Below, one piece after another: positions 28,498 to 39,664 of a stretch of DNA of 64,000 nt. The notes under the pieces are model-generated. The model did no database searches. It was not told where the DNA came from and saw only the letters and a program-made list of their open reading frames with translations. Each line of letters opens with the position of its first letter. Within the stretch, counting starts at the first letter, position 1. Made by a program: the position numbers and the translations under genes. Source of the DNA: Galerina marginata (taxonomy: Eukaryota > Basidiomycota > Agaricomycetes > Agaricales > Galerinaceae); contig JAECYW010000010.1 in the NCBI GenBank assembly GCA_023014335.1, positions 930,001 to 994,000 on the forward strand. Reading direction: 5' to 3'.

Positions 28498-29796
28498 TAT
28501 TGCGGTGGGTCATTAGCATCCTGTAAGGATGCGCGCCACACAATTACCGAATGCGCATGTATCTAAGAGCCACATGGGGCATCGCTGACTGACAGAAGCG
28601 TTTGTAAAAGCCTCGTAAACAGTCGTAAGCCTCTGATTGCGTTCAACAATTTTTGCTCAAGAGGTGGTATCGTCGATGATCACTTTCCACCAATCGCCAA
28701 ACGAACATGACCTCCATATCGCTTACTTTGTGATTCGTCTGGCTAATACTGCCCGATTACAGCCCGATATGTACTCCAGCTCCGCTTGGGGAAAGATGAT
28801 ATTGCCAAATTTCAAATAAAGAGCGGATCAGGCTGCTTTTGGACTGCATCAGGTCCGCCTATCATACCACCGGGGACCGCGTAACTGAGCCCGCCTCCGC
28901 CCAGGTTCTCAGGAATGGTTTAGAATGCACCGCTGCGTCTGTGTTAATCTGTCTGATTCAGGCTGCCTTTGGCCTTGAGGCGAGTGTCGCCCGTCGCCCG
29001 CCGCATGGCTCGATGAACTATGTACCATAAAATGCAGCAATTGATCATGGTGAAGGAACAATGGTGTATGTACGCAACGCTCCTGGTTCCACCATTGTCT
29101 CACCGAGGCCGACATAAAGTTACCCGCTTTTCCATTGTTCCGTAGTACTATCGGTTGCCTTCACGTCTCCCCTAACCGCGCATTTATCCAGATCCACAAT
29201 CCTCGGTCGTCCTGCTGATACAATTCATGCGTAAACGATTTTGCAGCAATGTTTTTTCTTCGGTGACTCAGCCTGAGTTCCATTTTTTCTCCAGCTTCTC
29301 GAAGTTTCTGATCCGCCTACCAGGGATCATGCAGCAGCAGTCCGTCCTAGTTCAACCAGTAGAAAAAGCCACCGACGTACAATAAATCTATAAGCGATGA
29401 GATCGACAACAATCTATTCGAATTCACGAGACTGCTGAGAACCGGAAAAATATACAGGAAACTCTGGCTACTTTTATTTTTACATCTACAGAGAGAATAT
29501 ATTGACCATATCCTCTGATTAAATTTTATCGCCGTGAGGAAGAGGGTAATTCCGTACACGGTAACACAGGAGCAAGGCCCAACTCCAAGGTCCTCAACGG
29601 CCTCAAATAAAATCCCGTCCCCCCGATCGTTCCGCGGATGAAAAAAAGGAAAGAAAATAAGAAATATTAATGGCTAAATATTAATCACCCAGGACGGAGC
29701 CAAAACCCCAGGGCCGGGCGGGGGGTCCGGAAGCACCTAGGTCATACAACGCACATACCCACCACCAAACAAGTCTCAAGGCGACGAACACACCGG
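28498..29796. other. Convergent intergenic region with a possible small minus-strand fragment
   Basis: It lies between the 3' ends of RIO1 (+) and ILV3 (-). On the minus strand a frame from 29115 to 28909 rich in His, Ser and Gln is followed, one frame over, by a glycine-rich stretch (PENLGGGGLSYAVPGGMIGG) ending in TGA at 28812-28814. The two may belong to one small gene with an unseen intron or indel, but no family is recognised. The rest looks non-coding. Confidence 0.35.
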
Positions 29797-32700
29797 TCAG
29801 GCGTCGGTCACACACCCATGGCTGGCATCCGTGACGACCTTGGTGTATTTATACAGCGTGCCCTGGCTGACCTTGAGCGGGGGCGCCTTCCACTCCTTAC
29901 GGCGGCGTTCTAGCTCCTCGTCCGACACGCGCAACTCGATGGTGTTGCTGGTCGCGTCGACAGCTATGACGTCGCCGTCCTTCACCAGCGCAATGGGGCC
30001 GCCTACCTGCGCTTCTGGGACGACGTGGCCGATGCAGAAGCCGTGTGACCTGTTGGGCGGGGTGATGTGAGTTGTGATGTGAAATGGGGTATCGAGAGAA
30101 ATGAACGGAAATAAAAAGGTTTTAATGTAGTAAAGCTTGATTCAACGTGTCAAGTAAAGTAAAAGTCAGACCAAGTGAGAACTTTAGGCTGAGTGTGGAT
30201 GAACAAAAGATGAGAAGGAAGGAGAAAAGGCCTGCAGGTACGGCTAATGCTTTGTTGATGCTTGCGACGCGTCGGTGGGTGGGTCAGTGAGGCATTAATC
30301 AAGCCCAAAAAGGCGAGAGAGAGGTGAAGATCCCGAAATGGACAAAGTCGAAGGAGCAAAGCCGGCATTCATCCGTTGGTTGCCATCCAACGACGAGAAA
30401 AAAAAGAAGAAATACTACTTCTAAACTCGCAGGACAAGGAACTAGAAGGAGAAGAAGGCACGGCGACATACTGAGGCACCGCGCCAGCATGAAAGGTGGA
30501 ATGTGAATTGTGAATAACGAAGAGCGAAGTGCGGAAAAACAAACCCTGATCCGTGCGACACGTATAGCGTGTCATCGGCCAGGTTAACCGTATTGGCAGG
30601 CAGGGACACGGCAACACGACAGGACAAATAAGGGACGGGAAATGTGAGGACTGAAGAACACTGAAGAAGTAAAAATATAGTGATAGTGCGGCAAAGATGC
30701 AAAGGAAAGAAAAACAGAAGAATAGAGAAAGACGGCAAACTCACCCTCCGCTGAATCGCCCATCAGTGAGACAGGCGACGTCCAAGCCTAGACCAGCGCC
30801 CATGATCAGACTTGTAGGCTTGAGCATTTCAGGCATGCCTATCAAATGAAATCAGTCCAGTTGCAAAGAAAGTGGAAAAAGCAATGAGTCAGTAAGATTC
30901 AGACCGTAGTGACATAACTAGGAAACGATGGGAAAAGAACAGGAAAACGCGGTGGCTAGAACACGTCAGCTAGCGGTAGGAGACGCTCCGACAATGCGAC
31001 AAAGACAATGCGATGCCAGACTGAGGTGCAGACTCAGCCCCGTAGATGAAGACGAGAATCCGGAAACGCAAAAGAACACCCGTCATTCCGTCATCGAGTG
31101 CCGTGTCGTGATTTACGACAAGACACGGAAGGTGGAGCAGCGGCGCTGCTGGCAGCGCCGGGAGGTCGACGTGGAAAAACCTCAACACCAAAAAAAAGAC
31201 ACACGCCGAGGACAGAGGAGAAAGATGCGAATCAAAAAACCCACTCACCTGGCCCACCCTGTGGCCCCAGATATCTGAGAATGACAACCGTCTTCTCGCC
31301 CTTCTTGATCGACCCGCTCTCGACGGCCTTGACGAAGTCGTCCTCAGTGTCAAAGGTGCGCGCGGTCCCGACGAAGCCAAGTCCTTCTTTGCCTGTGATC
31401 TTGGCGACCGCACCGCCAGGCGCGAGGTTGCCTTTTAGAATTCTGTAGTTCACAAAAAATATGTTAGACCTTGGATTAGAAGAGAGAAAGAAAAAGACGG
31501 CATGGAACATAATGATCCGAGCATGTAGACAAGCCGACATGCCAGGTCGTGGCTGGTCTGGTCCGGTCTGTCCGTCGTGTGGCCAGTGCGCAAAGCAAGC
31601 ACGCAATCGACGCCACACACCCCACCCACAGAGGCGACGCGACGCACCGCGCCGCGGAGAAGAAGGCGGGGCGGGGTTCGTAACGTGTTGGCATTCAACT
31701 CCAAGGTCCAAGGGCCCAGTCACTATCACGTCGCAGACAGCGTTTAATTCCCATCGTCATTCCCATTCCACACCCGAGAACAGAGGAACCAACATAAAGA
31801 CGCGATCCCGAAAACTCAGGACTCGCACAGAGTGACAGCCAGTACACGGACGGCACGAGCAGACACGGATTCGAATTTCGAACGTACCTGATGTGCCCCG
31901 TCGCCTTGATGGGGTTATCGAGTGGCCGGATGACGTCCTGTCGAGAATCCAGCTCGCCGTAGGTGTGCGTCCAGCGCTCCAAGTTCTCGCCGAGCGTGAG
32001 GCCTGTGACGGTGGGGTTGTTGCCGTCGATGAGTTTGTGCTTGAGGAGGAAGGCGAGGATCTCTGTGTCGGGTGTTTGGTTAGAGAAGCGAGATATAGAA
32101 GGTAAGATAAGAGATAGGTAACGAATAGTGCACAAGCGAAGCAAACATGAGAAAAGTCAGTAAGAAAATTAAAAATTAGGATTAAAAAAGAAAACACGAA
32201 CTTGGAATGCCACCGAGCTTGTAGACGTCCTCCATGACATACTTCCCGCTTGGCTTAATGTCCGCAAGGAAGGGCACGCGGTCAGACACGCTCTGAAAGT
32301 CGTCTATGGTGAGCTTGATGCCAACCGAGTGCGCCATGGCAATGAGGTGCAGCACGGCGTTGGTCGAGCCGCCGAGGATCATAGTCAGGACCTGCGTACG
32401 AGCAAATCCAGTGGCAATAGGAAATCAATACGGATTCCGATCCAGTGGCGGGTTAGTTTGATTTGCGATGGGAAGGGAAGAGACGGATAATCGGATGAGG
32501 ACATCGAGCCCGAGCATCAATCAACACGAGGAGAGGAGATGAACGGCGAAGACGTCAATGTGAAATGTTCAGAACGCGAAGCGGATAACAGAAAGCAGCA
32601 GAAAGGGGCCAGCCCAGCCCGAAAGGAGCAGCGGAAGCAGAAACGGAAACAGAAAAACATAAGCGTAAGCGCAAGGAGGAAAGGAAACAAATGGGAACGA

Positions 32701-34100
32701 GGACCGGAACCAAAACAGACGCGAAGGGAAAAGGTAAAAGAACATCCGTCAGTCAGCGTACGCCTATATTCGTATGACACGACCGAACAGAAAAGAATTC
32801 GCACCATCGCGTTCTCAAAAGCGGACCGGGTCATGATATGTCGAGGGAGGATGTTCTTCGCGAGGAGGTTATGCATGACTGGTCCGACTGAGGCACACTC
32901 ATCGTGCTTCTCCTTGGATTCGGCAGGGAATGAGGAGGAGCCGGGTAGGGCCATGCCCAGTGCTTCAATGGCGGATGCCATGGTATTTGCGGTGTACATC
33001 TGTGTTTTTTTGTTTTGCGCGAATCAGTGTCGGTGTCAGACTTAAAATAACACTGAATAGGACGTGTATGTGGCAGATAGGAAAAAAAGAAACGAAGCAA
33101 ACGAAGACGAGGGACTCACACCTCCACACGCGCCAGGTCCGGGGCAGGCATGGCGCACTGTATTATAGCGTTCGCGCTCTGCAGCGGGTGTTTTGCCGTC
33201 CTGAAGGTATTTGCCGTAGGACTGGAAGGCGGACACGATGTCGAGCTGTGGCGCACCTTCGCATGAGCCCGCGCGGATGGTGCCACCATAGACCATGAGG
33301 CCGGGACGGTTCAGGCGGCCCACTGAATGCGTTTGAATGACAGCCATGTCGACATATCAGAGATGGAGATTCGGGGTGCAGATGTGCATGTTCACATGAT
33401 GAAGAGATAAAGATAAGGTGAAGATGAAGAAGGACATGAGTAAGTTGGGGATGGAAAGCTAAAAGTCGGACTGACGAGCGATGAGAACGCCAGGCATATT
33501 CTTGTCGCAGCCAGGCACGACAACCATTCCGTCGAGGTGGTGTCCGCCTGCTGCTGTCTCGACCTGGTCGGCGATGAGGTCGCGGGATTGCAGAGAATAT
33601 GACATTCCGCTGGTGCCCATGCTGATTCCGTCGCTTACGCCGACGGTGCCAAACTGATAGCCAATGATGTCAGATTTGACAAGGGAGGCTTTGATCTCCT
33701 GGCCGAGACCCAGCAGGTGCTTGTTGCATCTATTTTGGAGGAATGAGAAGGGTCCTTGGGCAGGAAAGGTGAATATATGCGCACGGGTTACCTTCATACC
33801 TGTGATTGGTCAGTAGCGGAAGCAAAGTTTCGAGAGGTGACATACCACACGCTAGCTACACCAACCATGGGCTTGTTGAAGTCGTCGTCGGTCTTGATGC
33901 CGTCTGTAGCGTAGAGCATTGCCTGAAAATGTCGGCGACGACGCGACTTGGAACGACGGTGTACACACCTGACTAGCGCCTTGGTCCTTGGGCTTTGTGA
34001 CGGCCCTGCTGTACCTGTTCATGACGGGGCTTCTGTCGCGACATGGGGCGGCGGTGGAGAAGGGACGGGCAGCGACGAGCAAGCGTGATTTTGGTGGCAT
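29797..34100 (-). CDS. ILV3: Dihydroxyacid dehydratase (mitochondrial)
   Basis: Dehydrates dihydroxy-isovalerate and dihydroxy-methylvalerate in valine and isoleucine synthesis, using an iron-sulfur cluster in mitochondria. The N-terminus ([16 protein letters not shown]) is basic and serine-rich, as in a mitochondrial presequence. Family motifs appear in order: [21 protein letters not shown] (a cluster cysteine), [51 protein letters not shown], and [20 protein letters not shown]. All splice phases agree and no frameshift is needed. The first four introns are ordinary in length, but the last five are long: 32392-32804, 32063-32201, 31443-31887, 30839-31248 and 30050-30744 (about 413, 139, 445, 410 and 695 bases), and most are pyrimidine-rich on the coding strand. 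The gene diverges from a zinc-cluster gene across 256 bases. Confidence 0.93.
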
Positions 34101-34356
34101 TGGGGAGAGCTGTGGCAGCGAAAATTGAGGACGGCCGGAATGGAGCTAAATTGGGCCCCGGAAAGAAATGCCGACGTTTAATGCCAAATAGAGTTCGGAC
34201 AGGGGTTACCGTTGGTTCGGGAGAGACTAACCATATAGGGCGAGCGGGATGGTTTTGTGGTCAAACATGTCTTTCGAGTGATCGCAATGCGGAAGAGATG
34301 AAAGCGTCGACGCCAGCGCCAATAAAATTCGCAATTTTCCTGGTCGATGCGCCCCG

Positions 34357-35594
34357 ATGGACAACCGCCAGTCGTCTCTCCCCAGCTCTCTCATTCCCCA
34401 CCTCTACTCCGCTCCCCGCAATTCCTCCACCCGCACCACCCTCGACCACACCCTTCACCACCGCGACCACCACCCCGTCTCCCCCGTCTTCCCCCAGCTC
34501 TCTCTTTATCCCCCCAGTGGAGAGAGGGCGAGCCTGGGCCCTCACATCTCCGTCGCGGCACCAGCCAGCCCCCTGCACGCGTACCCGATCTTTTCACCAG
34601 ACACGACTATCAAGATTTCCAGCGTGAATCAGAGAGAGACACGTATTGGCCCCCCGTCCAGCACCAGCCATGTGCGTGGTCTTCTTTTTTTTTCCCCGCT
34701 TCTTGAGCGTGCTCAATCCCAAATATAGCTGTGCCTTACAACATCCCCCACCACAGCTCGTCGCACACTTTTCAGGCTCTGCCGCCGCCACAGCACCTCC
34801 TCATCCCACCAAACGAGGGTCCTTCATCCTCGTTCACCTTTGACAGACACGATGCGTACACCTATCCGCCTGTTGGCTCGCTTTCAATCTCTGCACCAAC
34901 GACAGCCCACCCCATTCTCAGGAGCCCAGACAGTCCAGAGCTGTACTATCACTACCGTTCAGACTCGCGGTCCGCCGAACGTGCCAGCACCGACGAAGCC
35001 GACTCGCAGCGAAGCAAGCGACGACGCGCAGAATCCCTCGAGCCAGAAGACACTGCAAGAAAATCCAGAAACCCCCGAAAGACTGCCGTCGCATGCAACT
35101 TTTGCCGGGGTATGTTTAAACCTATCTATAGCCCGACCATCACATCTTATCTTCTCTTCGGTTTAGGTCGAAAGCTTCGCTGCAACGGGGCCAAACCCTC
35201 GTGCTACAACTGCACCGTTCGCAAGTTTGAATGTGAATATGTTCCGATCCAACGCCGGCGTGGGCCTGGTAAAGCTCCCAAAGGAAGCCGCTCAAAAAAA
35301 GCTGTCTCCTCACGCGCCGATGCCCCGTCCTCTAAAAATCCCTCTGATCGCCCGCCTAGCGCCGTCCCCGATTACGAACTCGACGCTCTCGCCCCGGAGC
35401 TGCGTCCCTACACTTCCGTTCTCTCACTCGACAGCTTCGGCTTCCAGCCCCCCGACCTATCCCCACACTATCCGTCGCCCCAAGACCCGCGTTTGATGCG
35501 GGACTATTACATGCGCGCACGGACGCCCCGGAGTCGGGAAACAAGCTCAGATGATCGTTCGGATGCAGATGAATTGTATAGAACGATGGGTTGA
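34357..35594 (+). CDS. Zn2Cys6 zinc-cluster transcription factor
   Basis: Three exons (34357-34675, 34729-35109, 35167-35594) give about 375 residues. The first exon is Pro/Ser/His-rich. A basic stretch (KSRNPRKTAV) leads into a complete zinc cluster with cysteines at about 229, 232, 239, 246, 249 and 256 (spacing 2-6-6-2-6), followed by a basic linker (RRRGPGKAPKGSRSKK). The tail is Ser/Pro-rich and there is no fungal transcription-factor middle domain. Such proteins bind CGG triplets in nuclear DNA. The 57-base intron 35110-35166 splits the cluster between Cys2 and Cys3 and is free of stops, so retention would insert 19 residues in frame. The first donor (GTGGTC, 34676) was chosen for phase; the neighbouring GTGCGT would break the frame. 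Its cluster closely resembles the two in the next gene. Confidence 0.75.
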
Positions 35595-36193
35595 TCACTA
35601 CGGATCACAAGTTACCTCCGGGCTATACTTGCACTTTGCCCTCCCCCCTTTCCATCTCAACGAACCATCGGTATCCCACATTGCTGTGTCGTTGTCGTCT
35701 ATGGTCAAGGCTGCCATCATAACTGCTATCAGGGTGTGATTCGGTGCCTACCCAAACATGCCTTCCCCCACATTCATTTTTTCCTGCCACCGATGACAGA
35801 TCCTCCTGGGGCTTCTCCTTACGTATGCTGTTGCTATCCACTCTTTTCTTAGCGTCTTTCACCGCACTCCGGGCGCATACCTACCGCTCCCACGATATTC
35901 GTACCCTATTTGCTTGCCCTCCTCAGCGTAATCCTCGACCTCTAGCCATGGTATAATACGTATATTCTGCTGTATATAGCACTAGTTTACACTCGAATGT
36001 ACCGCGCTGGCTAATTTCCAGGCGGATGTATAATTTTCTACGCAGGGAGCCGCGCCGTTGAACGCATTTGGACCTTGATTTGTTCCGATTGGCTCGGTGG
36101 GAATTAGCGAGATTCGATTCTCGCATCAGAGTTTTCGAAATCACCTTTGCGTGCGGGCTATCCTGCTTTCCCCGTTCTGGCTTCCGTTCAGCC
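35595..36193. promoter_or_regulatory. Intergenic region between the zinc-cluster gene and the septin-like fusion gene
   Basis: It holds the 3' end of the zinc-cluster gene and the promoter of the next, both on plus. The first half is CT-rich. No known operator or repeat was recognised; a minus-strand frame at 35923-36195 is without motif. Confidence 0.4.
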
Positions 36194-39100
36194 ATGAACT
36201 CTTCAGACCACCGGATCCGCCACGACGACCTGGACCGCCCAGCTCACCAGGCCGTCGCAGCGCAGTACCCAACCCCCGCTGGTCCGCCGTCCCACAAAGC
36301 CCCAGGTAAGCACATCACCGCCGTCGCTTCGTATGCCTCACCATCGCCTTGCGCACAGACACATCCAGGCCAGAGTTCAACCTGCTCGTCGCTGGCTGTC
36401 GAGGAGGTGAGTCCCGGCCAGCGCTGCGGGCGGTCGTGTTTCATGCTTTCCGCTCGGTCTGCTCACCGCTGCGCTCGGATCAGGCAAAACATCCTTCCTC
36501 CGTCTCTTGCTCGACACCAGCATCGTCTCTCCACGGACAACGAAGGACCAGCTGGCGTCTGTCGCAAAGTTCGTGCAGGGCTGCAGCGGCCACACGTCCT
36601 ACATTCGGGGTGCATCTGTAGACATCAATGTCGACCTCGACGGAACCGGGCAGCAGCAGGTGCTGGGCCTGACGCTTATCGACACCCCGTCCTTGGACTT
36701 TCGCGACGAGGCTGCTGCTGACCGGCTGCTCGGCGAGACCATCCGTCACATTGACTCCCGTTTCGCAGAGGGCATGGAAGATGTAAGGCGCCTATTCATT
36801 ACGCCCATCCCGGAAGCTGACCACCCCATATTGCCACAGGACTGGAAAGCGCAGAGCGGCGACCGTTATGTGCATCTGTACGTGTCTCCTTGCGCCCTAT
36901 CCAGTCTCCCTGACCGCCCGCTCATGTGGCTTTTCGTGATTCATCCAGGTGCATCTACTTCCTTGACCCGGACCAAATTGTCCCGCCCTCGGTTCCGGGG
37001 CCGCCTGCCCCGCTCATATCCCGAGCCCGCGGCAGCAGCTTTTCCCAGCCAGACCACGAGCCCGTCATCCTCGAGCCTCCTGTAACCACAAACCCCTTGC
37101 TCTCCCGGCCGACCCTCCCCCAGGCCGACATCGCGGCTATTCGCCGTCTGTCAGGGCGTGTCAACGTGCTCCCAGTGATCGCCACAGCTGATATCTTATC
37201 GAATGATCGATTGGCCGCTGTCAAGCTCGCCATACGTAGGGACCTCGCGGAGGCGGGCATTGGGTTCGGCATTTTTGACACGGATCCGCCGATCCCGCAT
37301 GCGCAGGACGACCGCCCACCCTCGGCAAACAGGCCGGATTCTTCCAACGGCTACGGCGGGCATGGTGGGCCAAACGGCGTAGTGTCATCTAATACTAACG
37401 GTACTCCTCCGACGTCGCCTACGTCGCCGCCGATCCTCCGTCTACCTTATGCTCTTATTTCTCCAGACTTGTACTCTCACAGCGATGGCGTCTCTAGAAG
37501 GCTGCCGTCCCGTCATGAGCTGGTGCAACAGTACACTCCTTCTACACACTATTCCATGCCTTCTCAGTTTCCCAGAGGGAAATTCGTGCGGTCGTACCGG
37601 TGGGGCACCCTTGACGTGCTGGACCCTTCCCACAGCGATTTCGTATCGCTCCGCACCGCCATATTTCATCACATGGAAGTAAGTAACGCGAATCTCGCCT
37701 CTGCAATAGCCTTTCAAAGTCCCCAACCGCTGATTATCTTTTTTTATCTTTAACTCGCTTCCCTGATAGACTCTACAACGCTATACCCAGGTATACCTGT
37801 TCGAAAAGTTCAGGCTGGACTACAACAACCATCACCAACAACAGCAACAGCCTTCGTCCCGTCATTCTATCTCCCACCTTTCGCACATTCCTATGTCTAG
37901 ACCTATCCTCGCCATCGACACTGCCCCTCCACCCCCTGCTCACCGACATCCTATCCCTGTACAGCAGCGACATGATGTATATCCTGGTGATGTCCGCAAC
38001 GCCTCTCGTATGCCGGATCCGACCCCTGTTAGTGGCACCAGTAGAGCCGCTCAGCCGAGTAAGTGTCTACTTCGACTTCTATCTATTGGAATCCTTGCTC
38101 ATTCTTTGCGTTAGGGCCTAATAAGCCACGGAGCAAAAAGATAACCGTTGCGTGCAACTTTTGTCGCTGTAAGTCATCAAACCCTATCAGCACAAATTTA
38201 TCTCATATTTCCTTATTTAGCGAGGAAACTCAAATGCGACGGCGGTCGCCCGACTTGTAGCCAATGCTTGAAACGCAGCAATCCTTGTGACTATATGCCC
38301 CAGAATAAACGACGTGGGACACAACGACCAAGGAAAGGTGATGATAGCGGCAGCGAAAGTGGAGATGAGCGGTCTGCCGAGCCAGACGAACCTTCGCTCT
38401 CTCCTGAAATACCATCTCAACCGCCCTCACGCAGGAGCTCCAATGTTGGACGCCACCCGCACGAGGGATATCCACCCTCCTTACCCTCCATGTCTGCTCT
38501 CAATGAACGGCGAGAAGATTCCTCGGCTGCTTCATCGTCTCGCCCCAAACTCGAATCGGCCTCCGCCATGATCACCTCGCGCAGCTACTTCCCTGATAAC
38601 GAAGTGCCCCACATCGCCACATTGCCTCTGACAGAACCCTCACCCCCAACACCCGCACCCATGTCCGCTCCCAACCTGGCCCCCATACGCCCAGCCTCGG
38701 ATTTGCAAGCCGCACAGCGAAAGCGTGCGTCCACCATCCCTGGAAAAACCAGTCGGCAAACTACTAGCTCCGGTCCAAAAGTCGTGGCGTGTAATTTTTG
38801 TCGAGGTATGTGTTTGTGGTGTCTTGGCCTTTTTTTGCTCAGTTATAAACCTTTTTTTGCAGCCCGTAAAACGAAGTGCGATGGTGCCCATCCTGCGTGT
38901 GCGAGCTGCGCGCGTCGGCAGCTGGACTGCAACTACGTACACGATTCGGGTGCCTCCAACGGCTCTGGTCAAAAGAAACCCCGTCGACCATCAACATCGA
39001 AAGCCCTCACCGCCGATTCTCAGCGATCGGTCTCACCTCCCTCGTCTAGAATGATCCCTACACCATTGACTGGAAACGACATACATCTCGACGTGCGCGT

Positions 39101-39203
39101 CCACGACGAGGCCGACCTAAAAAGGTCACTGGACTTTCCGGACATGCGCGCACCCAAGAAAATGAGAATGGATAACAGTCCAGCACATGCTGGTATACCC
39201 TAA
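36194..39203 (+). CDS. Septin-like GTPase domain fused to two Zn2Cys6 zinc clusters
   Basis: Nine exons (36194-36305, 36359-36406, 36484-36782, 36840-36877, 36949-37678, 37770-38058, 38115-38168, 38221-38805, 38863-39203) have matching phases and no internal stop, giving about 831 residues. Residues about 42-430 follow septins: PEFNLLVAGCRG, LIDTPSLDF, HLCIYFLDPDQI, VNVLPVIATADIL, RGKFVRSYRWGTLDVLDP and the terminal helix YLFEKFRLDY. GTPase motifs are damaged: the P-loop (G50 to S57) is one residue short, G3 is DTPS and G4 is ATAD. A Q/H/P-rich linker leads to zinc cluster 1 (Cys 519, 522, 529, 536, 539, 546) and cluster 2 (Cys 714, 717, 724, 731, 734, 741), both with 2-6-6-2-6 spacing. Two separate genes are possible if the linker holds an internal start (ATG at 37893) and the intron at 38059 is skipped (TAG at 38112). 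Confidence 0.7.
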
Positions 39204-39664
39204 ATGCTTTGATCAATCGTCAACTTGTCGTCTGTAGATTAGTATCCCACCTCCCTACCCCCTGTCCTCGTTGGTTTTGATTATTTTCAAGGGTTTACTT
39301 TTGGGTCCTATAGGCAGTATCTAGCTATCCCCTCTCTATTTCTCGATAGCAGTGGATCTGTATGTGTATTTGTGAAATATAGTAAACGCTGTTTGTTTCA
39401 TGTTTTCTTCGGACCCTTTATTATGGGGTCGTGATCCAATCATGGTGCCTTGGCCAAATGGCGCGAAAGTGACTTTTCCGTTGTTTTCTTTGTCTCCCGC
39501 ATCCCTGTTTCGTTTGCGGGCGAGCCAGTTTCCCAAATTTGCTGTTGCTAACGTTTTCTTGCTCACCTAGGCCCATCAGCTATCGTACACTCTTTTGACC
39601 TTTCTTTATCCTTCTTCCCATTTCCTCCTTGACGACGCTGTCCTGAGAAAACGGGAAGCTCGTC
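39204..39664. promoter_or_regulatory. Intergenic region between fusion gene and septin
   Basis: The region is T-rich on the plus strand, as expected for 3' untranslated sequence of the fusion gene followed by the septin promoter and leader. No motif or repeat was recognised. Confidence 0.4.

Noticed and set aside
30970..31729. Long minus-strand frames inside ILV3 introns as genes
   Set aside because: They are open because of purine-strand bias and run from intron into exon sequence; no independent motif.
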